Shown: in pieces, positions 22,154 to 36,600 of the stretch
Position numbering within the stretch: position 1 is the first letter of the stretch
Layout: each line of letters begins with the position of its first letter
NCBI RefSeq assembly: GCF_051401765.1
Contig: NW_027480423.1
Coordinates: forward strand, 6,882,001 to 6,946,000
DNA length: 64,000 bases
Direction: 5' to 3'
Origin: Calliopsis andreniformis
Lineage: Eukaryota; Arthropoda; Insecta; Hymenoptera; Andrenidae
The notes under the pieces: generated by a model
What the model saw: only the letters and a program-made list of their open reading frames with translations
Told to the model about the DNA's origin: nothing
Database searches by the model: none
Made by a program: the position numbers and the translations under genes

Positions 22154-24559
22154 ACTCTAGGGCGCTGCTCCACCAGATCGAATAGTTAGGTCCTTAGATG
22201 TCAACGCCAGAAGCATAGAATACGATATAAATACAACAGCTTTTCCATCGTATAAAAGGAATAATTGCAAACAGTGTGAAAGTTATGGTCATTTCTACGT
22301 ACCGGGCAACCTAGGCTTCACCCTAGGGCGTTGCTCCAACAGATTGAATAGTCAGGACCTTAGAAGTTAATGTCCCACGCATAAAATGCAATAAAAATAC
22401 AACAGTTTTTCCATCATATAACAGGAATAATTGCAACCAGTTTGAAAGTGATGGTCATTTCTACGTTCCGGGCAACCTAGGTTTCACTCTAGGGCGTTGC
22501 TCCACCAGATCGAATAGTTAGAGCCTTAGAAGTCAACGCCAGAAGCATAAAATACGATATAAATACAACAGCTTTTCCATCGTATAAAAGGAATAATTGC
22601 AAACAGTGTGAAAGTAATGGTCATTTCTACGATCCGGGCAACCTAGGCTTCACTCTACGGCGTTGTTCCACCAGATCGAATAGTTAGGGCCTAAGAAGTC
22701 AACGCCAGAAGCATAAAATACAATATAAATAGAACAGTTTGTCCAACGTATAAAACGAATAATAGCAACCAGTTTGAAAGTGATGGTCATTTCTACGTTC
22801 CGGGCAACCTAGGCTTAACTCTAGGGCGTTGCTCCACCAGATCCAATAGTTAGGGCCTTAGAAGTCAACGCCAGAATCATAAAATACAATAAAGATGCAA
22901 CAGCTTTTCCATCGTATTAAACGAATACTTTCAACCAGTGTGAATGTTATGGTCATTTCTACATTCCGAGCAACCTAGGCTTCACTCTAGGGCGTTGATC
23001 CAACAGATTGAATAGTCAGAGCTTTAGAAGTCAACGCCAAAAGCATAAAATACAATATATATACAACAGATTTTCCATCGTATAAAACGAATGATTGCAA
23101 CCAGTGTGAAAGTAATGGTCATTTCTACATTCCGAGCAACCTAGGCTTCACTCCAGGGCGCTGCTCCACCAGATCGAATAGTTAGGTCCTTAGATGTCAA
23201 CGCCAGAAGCATAAAATACGATATAAATACAACAGCTTTTCCATCGTATAAAAGGAATAATTGCAAACAGTGTGAAAGTAATGGTCATTTCTACGATCCG
23301 TGCAACCTAGGCTTCACTCTACGGCGTTGTTCCACCAGATCGAATAGTTAGGGCCTAGGAAGTCAACGCCAGAAGCATAAAATACAATATAAATATAACA
23401 GTTTTTCCATCGTATAAAACGAATAATAGCAACCAGTGTGAAAGTTATGGTCATTTCTACGTTCCGGGCAACCTAGGCTTCACCCTAGGGCGTTGCTCCA
23501 ACAGATTGAATAGTTAGGGACTTAGAAGTCAACGCCCCAACCATAAAATGCAAAAAAAATACGAGAGTGTTTCCATCATATAACAGGAATAATTGCAACC
23601 AGTTTGAATGTGATGGCCAATTCTACGTTCCGGGTAACCTAGGTTTCACTCCAGGGCGTTGCTCCACCAGATCGAATAGTTACGGCCTAAGATGTCAACG
23701 CCAGAAGCATAAAATACGATATAAATACAACAGATTTCCCATCGTATAAAACGAATAATTGCAACCAGTGTGAAAGTAATGGTCATTTCTACGTTCCGAA
23801 CACCCTAGGCGTCACTCTAGGGCGTTGCTCCACCACATCTAATAGCTACGGCATTAGAAGTCAACGCCAGAGGCATAAAATACAATATAAATACAACAGC
23901 TTTTCCATCGTATAAAACGAATGATTGCAACCAGTGTGAAAGTAATGGCCATTTCTACATTCTGAGCAACCTAGGCTTCAGTCTAGGGCGCTGCTCCACC
24001 AGATCGAATAGTTAGGTCCTTAGATGTCAACGCCAGAAGCATAAAATACGATATAAATACAACAGCTTTTCCATCGTATAAAAGGAATAATTGCAAACAG
24101 TGTGAAAGTAATGGTCATTTCTACGATCGGGGCAACCTAGGCTTCACTCTATGGCGTTGTTTCACCAGATCGAATAGTTAGGGCCTAAGAAGTCAACGCC
24201 AGAAGCATAAAATACAATATAAATATAACAGTTTTTCCATCGTATAAAACGAATAATAGCAACCAGTGTGAAAGTTATGGTCATTTCTACGTACCGGGCA
24301 ACCCAGGCTTCATTCTAGGGCGTTGCTCCACCAGATGAAACAGTTAGGGCCTTAGAAGTCAATGCCCGAAGCATAAAATGCAATAAAAATACAACAGTTT
24401 TTCCATCATATAACCGGAATAATTGCAACCAGTTTGAAAGTGATGGTCATTTCTACGTTCCGGGCAACCTAGGCTACACCCTGGGGCGTTGCTCCAACAG
24501 ATGAATAGTTAGGGCCTTAGAAGTCAATGCCCGATGCATAAAATGCAATAAAAATACAA

Positions 24560-25887
24560 CAGTTTTTCCGTCATATAACAGGAATAAGTGCAACGAGTTT
24601 GAAAGTGATGGTCATTTCTACGTTCCGGGAAACCTCGGCTTCACTCTAGGGAGTTGCTCCGCCAGATCGAATAGTTAGTGCATTAGAAGTCAAGGCCAGA
24701 AGCATAAAATACAATATAAATACAACAGTTTTTCCATCGTATAAAAAGGAATAATTGCAGCCAGTATGAAAGTTAACGTCATTTCTTCTTTCCGGGCAAC
24801 CTAGGCTTCACCCTTGGGCGTTGCTCCATCAGATTGAATAGTTAGGGCCTTAGAAGTCAACGCCGGAAGCATAAAATGCAATAAAAATACAACAGTTTTT
24901 CCATCAGATAAAAGGATTAATTGCAACCAGTTTGAAAGTGATGGTCATTTCTACGTTTCGGGCAACCTAGGCTTCACTCTAGGGCGTTGCTCCACCAGAT
25001 CCAATAGTTAGGGCCTTAGAAGTCAACGCCAGAATCATAAAATACAATAAAGATGCAACAGCTTTACCATCGTATTAAACGAATACTTTCAACCAGTGTG
25101 AATGTTATGGTCATTTCTACATTCCGAGCAACCTAGGCTTCACTCTAGGGCGTTGATCCAACAGATTGAATAGTCAGGGCCTTAGAAGTCAATGCCCGAA
25201 GCATAAAATGCAATAAAAATACAACAGTTTTTCCGTCACATAACAGGAATAATTGCAACCAGTTTGAAAGTGATGGTCATTTCTACGTTCCGGGAAACCT
25301 CGGCTTCACTCTAGGGCGTTGCTACGCCAGATCGAATAGTTAGTGCATTAGAAGTCAAGGCCAGAAGCATAAAATACAACATAAATACAACAGCTTTTCC
25401 ATCGTATAAAACGAATGATTGCAACCAGTGTGAAAGTAATGGTCATTTCTACATTCCGAGCAACCTAGGCTTCACTCTAGGGCGCTGCTCCACCAGATCG
25501 AATAGTTAGGTCCTTAGATGTCAACGCCAGAAGCATAGAATACGATATAAATACAACAGCTTTTCCATCGTATAAAAGGAATAATTGCAAACAGTGTGAA
25601 AGTTATGGTCATTTCTACGTACCGGGCAACCTAGGCTTCATTCTAGGGCGTTGCTCCACCAGATCAAACAGTTAGGGCCTTAGAAGTCAATGCCCGAAGC
25701 ATAAAATGCAATAAAAATGCAACAGTTTTTCCATGATATAACCGGAATAGTTGCAACCAGTTTGAAAGTGATGGTCATTTCTACGTTCCGGGCAACCTAG
25801 GCTACACCCTGGGGCGTTGCTCCAACAGATGAATAGTTAGGGCCTTAGAAGTCAATGCCCGAAGCATAAAATGCAATAAAAATACAA
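24560..25887 (+). repeat. 1328-bp octamer HOR, unit 1
   Basis: Eight monomers: CCGTC/AATAAGTGC (24560), AAAAAGG/GCAGCC, AAAGGATTAATTGC, GATGCAACAGCTTTACC, CCGTCACATAACAGG (25225), GAATGATTGC, AAGGAATAATTGC with GTACCGGGC, and an ACCGG monomer with CCATGATATAACC. The next unit follows at offset 1328 (8 x 166). Confidence 0.88.
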
Positions 25888-26940
25888 CAGTTTTTCCGTC
25901 ATATAACAGGAATAAGTGCAACCAGTTTGAAAGTGATGGTCATTTCTACGTTCCGGGAAACCTCGGCTTCACTCTAGGGAGTTGCTCCGCCAGATCGAAT
26001 AGTTAGTGCATTAGAAGTCAAGGCCAGAAGCATAAAATACAATATAAATACAACAGTTTTTCAATCGTATAAAAAGGAATAATTGCAGCCAGTATGAAAG
26101 TTAACGTCATTTCTTCTTTCCGGGCAACCTAGGCTTCACCCTTGGGCGTTGCTCCAGCAGATTGAATAGTTAGGGCCTTAGAAGTCAACGCCGGAAGCAT
26201 AAAATGCAATAAAAATACAACAGTTTTTCCATCGTATAAAAGGATTCATTGCAACCAGTTTGAAAGTGATGGTCATTTCTACGTTCCGGGCAACCTAGGC
26301 TTCACACTAGGGCGTTGCTCCGCCAGATCCAATAGTTAGGTCCTTAGAAGTCAACGCCAGAATCATAAAATACAATAAAGATGCAACAGCTTTACCATCG
26401 TATTAAACGAATACTTTCAACCAGTGTGAATGTTATGGTCATTTCTACATTCCGAGCAACCTAGGCTTCACTCTAGGGCGTTGATCCAACAGATTGAATA
26501 GTCAGGGCCTTAGAAGTCAATGCCCGAAGCATAAAATGCAATAAAAATACAACAGTTTTTCCGTCACATAACAGGAATAATTGCAACCAGTTTGAAAGTG
26601 ATGGTCATTTCTACGTTCCGGGACACCTCGGCTTCACTCTAGGGCGTTGCTACGCCAGATCGAATAGTTAGTGCATTAGAAGTCAAGGCCAGAAGCATAA
26701 AATACAATATAAATACAACAGCTTTTCCATCGTATAAAACGAATGATTGCAACCAGTGTGAAGGTAATGGTCATTTCTACATTCCGAGCAACCTAGGCTT
26801 CACTCTAGGGCGCTGCTCCACCAGATCGAATAGTTAGGTCCTTAGATGTCAACGCCAGAAGCATAGAATACGATATAAATACAACAGCTTTTCCATCGTA
26901 TAAAAGGAATAATTGCAAACAGTGTGAAAGTGATGGTCAT
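25888..26940 (+). repeat. 1328-bp octamer HOR, unit 2 (partial)
   Basis: The first six monomers match unit 1 at offset 1328 (24560/25888, 25225/26553). Near 26940 it leaves the octamer for a GGGGGC monomer. The loss of seven monomers in the 30.8-38.2 kb copy begins inside this unit, so repeated octamers probably provided the mispairing. Confidence 0.85.
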
Positions 26941-29872
26941 TTCTACGATGGGGGCAACCTAGGCTTCACTCTATGGCGTTGTTTCACCAGATCGAATAGT
27001 TAGGGCCTAAGAAGTCAACGCCAGAAGCACAAAATACAATATAAATATAACAGTTTTTCCATCGTATAAAACGAATAATAGCAACCAGTGTGAAAGTTAT
27101 GGTCATTTCTACGTTCCGGGCAACCTAGGCTTCACTGTAGGGCGTTGCTCCACCAGATCAAACAGTTAGGGCCTTAGAAGTCAACGCCCGAAGCATAAAG
27201 TACAAAATGAATAGAACAGTTTTTCCATTGTATAAAACGAATAATTGCTGCCAGTGTAAAAGTTATAGTCATTTCTACGTTCCGGGCAACCTAGGCTTCA
27301 CCCTAGGGCGTTGTTCCACCTGATGGAACAGTTAGGGCCTAAGAAGTCAACTCCAGAAGCATAAAATACGATATAAATACAACAGCTTTTCTATCGTATA
27401 AAACGAATAATTGCAACCAGTTTGAAAGTGATGGTCATTTCTACGTACCGGGCAACCTAGGCTTCATTCTAGGGCGTTGCTCCACCAGATCAAACAGTTA
27501 GGGCCTTAGAAGTCAATGCCCGAAGCATAAAATGCAATAAAAATACAACAGTTTTTCCATCATATAACCGGAATAATTGCAACCAGTTTGAAAGTGATGG
27601 TCATTTCTACGCTACGGGCAACTTAGGCTACACCCTGGGGCGTTGCTCCAACAGATGAATAGTTAGGGCCTTAGAAGTCAATGCCCGAAGCATAAAATGC
27701 AATAAAAATACAACAGTTCTTTCGTCATATAACAGGAATAATTGCAACCAGTTTGAAAGTGATGGTCATTTCTACGTTCCGGGAAACCTCGGCTTCACTC
27801 TAGGGCGTTGCTCCGCCAGATCGAATAGTTAGTGCATTAGAAGGCAAGGCCAGAAGCATAAAATACAATATAAATACAACAGCTTTTCCATCGTATAAAA
27901 CGAATGATTGCAACCAGTGTGAAAGTAATGGTCATTTCTACATTCCGAGCAACCTAGGCTTCACTCTAGGGCGCTGCTCCACCAGATCGAATAGTTAGGT
28001 CCTTAGATGTCAACGCCAGAAGCATAAAATACGATATAAATACAACAGCTTTTCCATCGTATAAAAGGAATAATAGCAACCAGTGTGAAAGTTATGGTCA
28101 TTTCTACGTTCCGGTCAACCTAGGCTTCACTCTAGGGCGCTGCTCCACCAGATCAAACAGTTAGGGCCTTAGAAGTCAACGCCCGAAGCATAAAACACAA
28201 AATAAATAGAACGGTTTTTCCATTGTATAAAACGAATAATTGCTACCAGTGTAAAAGTTATGGTCATTTCTACGTTCGGGGCAACCTAGGCTTCACCCTA
28301 GGGCGTTGCTCCAACAGATTGAATAGTTAGGGACTTAGAAGTCAACGCCCCAACCATAAAATGCAAAATAAATACGAGAGTGTTTCCATCATATAACAGG
28401 AATAATTGCAACCAGTTTGAAAGTGATGGCCAATTCTACGTTCCGGGCACCCTAGGCGGCACTCTAGGGCGTTGCTCCACCACATCTGATAGCTACGGCA
28501 TTAGAAGTCAACGCCAGAGGCATAAAATACAATATAAATACAACAGCTTTTCCATCGTATAAAACGAATAATAGCAACCAGTGTGAAAGTAATGGTCATT
28601 TCTACGTTCCGGGAAACCTCGGCTTCACTCTAGGGAGTTGCTCCGCCAGATCGAATAGTTAGTGCATTAGAAGTCAAGGCCAGAAGCATAAAATACAATA
28701 TAAATACAACAGTTTTTCCATCGTATAAAAAGGAATAATTGCAGCCAGTATGAAAGTTAACGTCATTTCTTCTTTCCGAGCAACCTAGGCTTCACCCTTG
28801 GGCGTTGCTCCAGCAGATTGAATAGTTAGGGCCTTAGAAGTCAACGCCGCAAGCATAAAATGCAATAAAAATACAACAGTTTTTCCATCGTATAAAAGGA
28901 TTAATTGCAACCAGTTTGAAAGTGATGGTCATTTCTACGTTCCGGGCAACCTAGGCTTCACTCTAGGGCGTTGCACCACCAGATCCAATAGTTAGGGCCT
29001 TAGAAGTCAACGCCAGAATCATAAAATACAATAAAGATGCAACAGCTTTACCATCGTATTAAACGAATACTTTCAACCAGTGTGAATGTTATGGTCATTT
29101 CTACATTCCGAGCAACCTAGGCTTCACTCTAGGGCGTTGATCCAACAGATTGAATAGTCAGGGCCTTAGAAGTCAATGCCCGAAGCATAAAATGCAATAA
29201 AAATACAACAGTTTTTCCGTCACATAACAGGAATAATTGCAACCAGTTTGAAAGTGATGGTCATTTCTACGTTCCGGGAAACCTCGGCTTCACTCTAGGG
29301 CGTTGCTACGCCAGATCGAATAGTTAGTGCATTAGAAGTCAAGGCCAGAAGCATAAAATACAATACAAATACAACAGCTTTTCCATCGTATAAAACGAAT
29401 GATTGCAACCAGTGTGAAAGTAATGGTCATTTCTACATTCCGAGCAACCTAGGCTTCACTCTACGGTGTTGTTCCACCAGATCGAATAGTTAGGGCCTAA
29501 GAAGTGAACGCCAGAAGCATAAAATACAATATAAATATAACAGTTTTTCCATTGTATAAAACGAATAATAGCAACCAGTGTGAAAGTTATGGTCATTTCT
29601 ACGTTCCGGGCAACCTAGGCTTCACTATACGGTGTTGTTCCACCAGATCGAATAGTTAGGGCCTAAGAAGTAAACGCCAGAAGCATAAAATACAATATAA
29701 ATATAACAGTTTCTCCATCGTATAAAACGAATAATAGCAACCAGTGTGAAAGTTATGGTCATTTCTACGTTCCGGGCTACCGAGGCTTCACTTTAGGGCG
29801 CTGCTCCACCAGATCGAATAGTTAGGTCCTTAGATGTCAACGCCAGAAGCATAAAATACGATATAAATACAA

Positions 29873-30028
29873 CAGCTTTTCCATCGTATAAAAGGAATAA
29901 TTGCAAACAGTGTGAAAGTAATGGACATTTCTACGATCCGGGCAACCTAGGCTTCACTCTATGGCGTTGTTCCACCAGATCCACCTAAGAAGTCAACGCC
30001 AGAAGCATAAAATGCAATATAAATATAA
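29873..30028 (+). repeat. 156-bp deletion monomer, copy 1
   Basis: The next monomer begins 156 bases on, at 30029. The segment GATCGAATAGTTAGGGCC is shortened to GATCCACC, a 10-base loss with a base change at the join (about 29981). It is the largest indel I saw in the window, and it is shared by three long segmental copies. Confidence 0.92.
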
Positions 30029-30361
30029 CAGTTTTTCCATCGTATAAAACGAATAATAGCAACCAGTGTGAAAGTTATGGTCATTTCTACGTTCCGGGCA
30101 ACCTAGGCTTCACTCTAGGGCGTTGCTCCACCAGATCAAACAGTTAGTGCATTAGAAGTCAAGGCCAGAAGCATAAAATACAATATAAATGCAACAGCTT
30201 TTCCATCGTATAAAAAGGAATAATTGCAGCCAGTATGAAAGTTAACGTCATTTCTTCTTTCCGGGCAACCTAGGCTTCACCCTTGGGCGTTGTTCCAACA
30301 GATTGAATAGTTAGGGCCATAGAAATCAACGCCGGAAGCATAAAATGCAATAAAAATACAA

Positions 30362-30693
30362 CAGTTTTTCCATCGTATAAAACGAATAAATGCAACCAGT
30401 ATGAAAGTTATGGTCATTTCTACGTTCCGGGCAACCTAGGCTTCACTCTATGGCGTTCTTCCACTACATCGAATAGCAACGGCCTCAGTAGTCAACGCCT
30501 GAAGCATAAAATACAATAAAAATACAACAGTCTTTCCGTCCTATAACAGGAATAATTGCAACCCGTGTGAAAGTGATGGTCATTTGTACGTTCTAGGCAA
30601 CCTAGGCTTCACTGTAGGGCGTTCTTCCACCAGATCGAATTGTTAGGCCCTAAGAAGTCAACGCCAGAAGCATAAAATACTATATAAATATAA
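30362..30693 (+). repeat. distinct dimer (TTCTTCCACTACATCG / CTTTCCGTCC), copy 1
   Basis: Two monomers at 30362 and 30528 share unusual changes: TGGCGTTCTTCCACTAC, AGCAACGGCCTCAGTAG, CAGTCTTTCCGTCC, CAACCCGTGTG and TTGTACGTTC. They are unlike their neighbours. The same dimer occurs at 37823 and, in type A context, at 45784. Confidence 0.88.
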
Positions 30694-33600
30694 CAGTTTT
30701 TCCATCGTATAAAACGAATAATAGCAACCAGTGTGAAAGTTATGGTCATTTCTACGTTCCGGGCAACCTAGGCTTAACTCTAGGGCGCTGCTCCACCAGA
30801 TCGAATAGTTAGGTCCTTAGATGTCAACGCCAGAAGCATAGAATACGATATAAATACAACAGCTTTTCCATCGTATAAAAGGAATAATTGCAAACAGTGT
30901 GAAAGTTATGGTCATTTCTACGTACCGGGCAACCTAGGCTTCACCCTAGGGCGTTGCTCCAACAGATTGAATAGTCAGGACCTTAGAAGTTAATGTCCCA
31001 CGCATAAAATGCAATAAAAATACAACAGTTTTTCCATCATATAACAGGAATAATTGCAACCAGTTTGAAAGTGATGGTCATTTCTACGTTCCGGGCAACC
31101 TAGGTTTCACTCTAGGGCGTTGCTCCACCAGATCGAATAGTTAGAGCCTTAGAAGTCAACGCCAGAAGCATAAAATACGATATAAATACAACAGCTTTTC
31201 CATCGTATAAAAGGAATAATTGCAAACAGTGTGAAAGTAATGGTCATTTCTACGATCCGGGCAACCTAGGCTTCACTCTACGGCGTTGTTCCACCAGATC
31301 GAATAGTTAGGGCCTAAGAAGTCAACGCCAGAAGCATAAAATACAATATAAATAGAACAGTTTGTCCAACGTATAAAACGAATAATAGCAACCAGTTTGA
31401 AAGTGATGGTCATTTCTACGTTCCGGGCAACCTAGGCTTAACTCTAGGGCGTTGCTCCACCAGATCCAATAGTTAGGGCCTTAGAAGTCAACGCCAGAAT
31501 CATAAAATACAATAAAGATGCAACCGCTTTTCCATCGTATTAAACGAATACTTTCAACCAGTGTGAATGTTATGGTCATTTCTACATTCCGAGCAACCTA
31601 GGCTTCACTCTAGGGCGTTGATCCAACAGATTGAATAGTCAGAGCTTTAGAAGTCAACGCCAAAAGCATAAAATACAATATATATACAACAGATTTTCCA
31701 TCGTATAAAACGAATGATTGCAACCAGTGTGAAAGTAATGGTCATTTCTACATTCCGAGCAACCTAGGCTTCACTCCAGGGCGCTGCTCCACCAGATCGA
31801 ATAGTTAGGTCCTTAGATGTCAACGCCAGAAGCATAAAATACGATATAAATACAACAGCTTTTCCATCGTATAAAAGGAATAATTGCAAATAGTGTGAAA
31901 GTAATGGTCATTTCTACGATCCGTGCAACCTAGGCTTCACTCTACGGCGTTGTTCCACCAGATCGAATAGTTAGGGCCTAGGAAGTCAACGCCAGAAGCA
32001 TAAAATACAATATAAATATAACAGTTTTTCCATCGTATAAAACGAATAATAGCAACCAGTGTGAAAGTTATGGTCATTTCTACGTTCCGGGCAACCTAGG
32101 CTTCACCCTAGGGCGTTGCTCCAACAGATTGAATAGTTAGGGACTTAGAAGTCAACGCCCCAACCATAAAATGCAAAAAAAATACGAGAGTGTTTCCATC
32201 ATATAACAGGAATAATTGCAACCAGTTTGAATGTGATGGCCAATTCTACGTTCCGGGTAACCTAGGTTTCACTCCAGGGCGTTGCTCCACCAGATCGAAT
32301 AGTTACGGCCTAAGATGTCAACGCCAGAAGCATAAAATACGATATAAATACAACAGATTTCCCATCGTATAAAACGAATAATTGCAACCAGTGTGAAAGT
32401 AATGGTCATTTCTACGTTCCGAACACCCTAGGCGTCACTCTAGGGCGTTGCTCCACCACATCTAATAGCTACGGCATTAGAAGTCAACGCCAGAGGCATA
32501 AAATACAATATAAATACAACAGCTTTTCCATCGTATAAAACGAATGATTGCAACCAGTGTGAAAGTAATGGCCATTTCTACATTCTGAGCAACCTAGGCT
32601 TCAGTCTAGGGCGCTGCTCCACCAGATCGAATAGTTAGGTCCTTAGATGTCAACGCCAGAAGCATAAAATACGATATAAATACAACAGCTTTTCCATCGT
32701 ATAAAAGGAATAATTGCAAACAGTGTGAAAGTAATGGTCATTTCTACGATCGGGGCAACCTAGGCTTCACTCTATGGCGTTGTTTCACCAGATCGAATAG
32801 TTAGGGCCTAAGAAGTCAACGCCAGAAGCATAAAATACAATATAAATATAACAGTTTTTCCATCGTATAAAACGAATAATAGCAACCAGTGTGAAAGTTA
32901 TGGTCATTTCTACGTACCGGGCAACCCAGGCTTCATTCTAGGGCGTTGCTCCACCAGATGAAACAGTTAGGGCCTTAGAAGTCAATGCCCGAAGCATAAA
33001 ATGCAATAAAAATACAACAGTTTTTCCATCATATAACCGGAATAATTGCAACCAGTTTGAAAGTGATGGTCATTTCTACGTTCCGGGCAACCTAGGCTAC
33101 ACCCTGGGGCGTTGCTCCAACAGATGAATAGTTAGGGCCTTAGAAGTCAATGCCCGATGCATAAAATGCAATAAAAATACAACAGTTTTTCCGTCATATA
33201 ACAGGAATAAGTGCAACGAGTTTGAAAGTGATGGTCATTTCTACGTTCCGGGAAACCTCGGCTTCACTCTAGGGAGTTGCTCCGCCAGATCGAATAGTTA
33301 GTGCATTAGAAGTCAAGGCCAGAAGCATAAAATACAATATAAATACAACAGTTTTTCCATCGTATAAAAAGGAATAATTGCAGCCAGTATGAAAGTTAAC
33401 GTCATTTCTTCTTTCCGGGCAACCTAGGCTTCACCCTTGGGCGTTGCTCCATCAGATTGAATAGTTAGGGCCTTAGAAGTCAACGCCGGAAGCATAAAAT
33501 GCAATAAAAATACAACAGTTTTTCCATCAGATAAAAGGATTAATTGCAACCAGTTTGAAAGTGATGGTCATTTCTACGTTTCGGGCAACCTAGGCTTCAC

Positions 33601-36600
33601 TCTAGGGCGTTGCTCCACCAGATCCAATAGTTAGGGCCTTAGAAGTCAACGCCAGAATCATAAAATACAATAAAGATGCAACAGCTTTACCATCGTATTA
33701 AACGAATACTTTCAACCAGTGTGAATGTTATGGTCATTTCTACATTCCGAGCAACCTAGGCTTCACTCTAGGGCGTTGATCCAACAGATTGAATAGTCAG
33801 GGCCTTAGAAGTCAATGCCCGAAGCATAAAATGCAATAAAAATACAACAGTTTTTCCGTCACATAACAGGAATAATTGCAACCAGTTTGAAAGTGATGGT
33901 CATTTCTACGTTCCGGGAAACCTCGGCTTCACTCTAGGGCGTTGCTACGCCAGATCGAATAGTTAGTGCATTAGAAGTCAAGGCCAGAAGCATAAAATAC
34001 AACATAAATACAACAGCTTTTCCATCGTATAAAACGAATGATTGCAACCAGTGTGAAAGTAATGGTCATTTCTACATTCCGAGCAACCTAGGCTTCACTC
34101 TAGGGCGCTGCTCCACCAGATCGAATAGTTAGGTCCTTAGATGTCAACGCCAGAAGCATAGAATACGATATAAATACAACAGCTTTTCCATCGTATAAAA
34201 GGAATAATTGCAAACAGTGTGAAAGTTATGGTCATTTCTACGTACCGGGCAACCTAGGCTTCATTCTAGGGCGTTGCTCCACCAGATCAAACAGTTAGGG
34301 CCTTAGAAGTCAATGCCCGAAGCATAAAATGCAATAAAAATGCAACAGTTTTTCCATGATATAACCGGAATAATTGCAACCAGTTTGAAAGTGATGGTCA
34401 TTTCTACGTTCCGGGCAACCTAGGCTACACCCTGGGGCGTTGCTCCAACAGATGAATAGTTAGGGCCTTAGAAGTCAATGCCCGAAGCATAAAATGCAAT
34501 AAAAATACAACAGTTTTTCCGTCATATAACAGGAATAAGTGCAACCAGTTTGAAAGTGATGGTCATTTCTACGTTCCGGGAAACCTCGGCTTCACTCTAG
34601 GGAGTTGCTCCGCCAGATCGAATAGTTAGTGCATTAGAAGTCAAGGCCAGAAGCATAAAATACAATATAAATACAACAGTTTTTCAATCGTATAAAAAGG
34701 AATAATTGCAGCCAGTATGAAAGTTAACGTCATTTCTTCTTTCCGGGCAACCTAGGCTTCACCCTTGGGCGTTGCTCCAGCAGATTGAATAGTTAGGGCC
34801 TTAGAAGTCAACGCCGGAAGCATAAAATGCAATAAAAATACAACAGTTTTTCCATCGTATAAAAGGATTCATTGCAACCAGTTTGAAAGTGATGGTCATT
34901 TCTACGTACCGGGCAACCTAGGCTTCATTCTAGGGCGTTGCTCCACCAGATCAAACAGTTAGGGCCTTAGAAGTCAATGCCCGAAGCATAAAATGCAATA
35001 AAAATACAACAGTTTTTCCATCATATAACCGGAATAATTGCAACCAGTTTGAAAGTGATGGTCATTTCTACGCTACGGGCAACCTAGGCTACACCCTGGG
35101 GCGTTGCTCCAACAGATGAATAGTTAGGGCCTTAGAAGTCAATGCCCGAAGCATAAAATGCAATAAAAATACAACAGTTCTTTCGTCATATAACAGGAAT
35201 AATTGCAACCAGTTTGAAAGTGATGGTCATTTCTACGTTCCGGGAAACCTCGGCTTCACTCTAGGGCGTTGCTCCGCCAGATCGAATAGTTAGTGCATTA
35301 GAAGGCAAGGCCAGAAGCATAAAATACAATATAAATACAACAGCTTTTCCATCGTATAAAACGAATGATTGCAACCAGTGTGAAAGTAATGGTCATTTCT
35401 ACATTCCGAGCAACCTAGGCTTCACTCTAGGGCGCTGCTCCACCAGATCGAATAGTTAGGTCCTTAGATGTCAACGCCAGAAGCATAAAATACGATATAA
35501 ATACAACAGCTTTTCCATCGTATAAAAGGAATAATAGCAACCAGTGTGAAAGTTATGGTCATTTCTACGTTCCGGTCAACCTAGGCTTCACTCTAGGGCG
35601 CTGCTCCACCAGATCAAACAGTTAGGGCCTTAGAAGTCAACGCCCGAAGCATAAAACACAAAATAAATAGAACGGTTTTTCCATTGTATAAAACGAATAA
35701 TTGCTACCAGTGTAAAAGTTATGGTCATTTCTACGTTCGGGGCAACCTAGGCTTCACCCTAGGGCGTTGCTCCAACAGATTGAATAGTTAGGGACTTAGA
35801 AGTCAACGCCCCAACCATAAAATGCAAAATAAATACGAGAGTGTTTCCATCATATAACAGGAATAATTGCAACCAGTTTGAAAGTGATGGCCAATTCTAC
35901 GTTCCGGGCACCCTAGGCGGCACTCTAGGGCGTTGCTCCACCACATCTGATAGCTACGGCATTAGAAGTCAACGCCAGAGGCATAAAATACAATATAAAT
36001 ACAACAGCTTTTCCATCGTATAAAACGAATAATAGCAACCAGTGTGAAAGTAATGGTCATTTCTACGTTCCGGGAAACCTCGGCTTCACTCTAGGGAGTT
36101 GCTCCGCCAGATCGAATAGTTAGTGCATTAGAAGTCAAGGCCAGAAGCATAAAATACAATATAAATACAACAGTTTTTCCATCGTATAAAAAGGAATAAT
36201 TGCAGCCAGTATGAAAGTTAACGTCATTTCTTCTTTCCGAGCAACCTAGGCTTCACCCTTGGGCGTTGCTCCAGCAGATTGAATAGTTAGGGCCTTAGAA
36301 GTCAACGCCGCAAGCATAAAATGCAATAAAAATACAACAGTTTTTCCATCGTATAAAAGGATTAATTGCAACCAGTTTGAAAGTGATGGTCATTTCTACG
36401 TTCCGGGCAACCTAGGCTTCACTCTAGGGCGTTGCACCACCAGATCCAATAGTTAGGGCCTTAGAAGTCAACGCCAGAATCATAAAATACAATAAAGATG
36501 CAACAGCTTTACCATCGTATTAAACGAATACTTTCAACCAGTGTGAATGTTATGGTCATTTCTACATTCCGAGCAACCTAGGCTTCACTCTAGGGCGTTG

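Larger units (their letters stand above)
22154..30776 (+). repeat. 8623-bp tandem segmental duplication, copy 1 (52 monomers)
   Basis: The sequence from about 22154 matches that from about 30777 at an offset of 8623 to about 26284, then at 7461 from about 27443. The change of 1162 bases is exactly seven monomers, absent from copy 2. Shared rare variants prove common descent: TTTGTCCAACG (22735/31358), TTCTGAGC, CATCAGATAAAAGG, and the 156-bp monomer at 29873. By eye the copies differ at only scattered single bases. The left end (about 22320-24375) also matches 12360-14415 at offset 9960. Confidence 0.93.
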
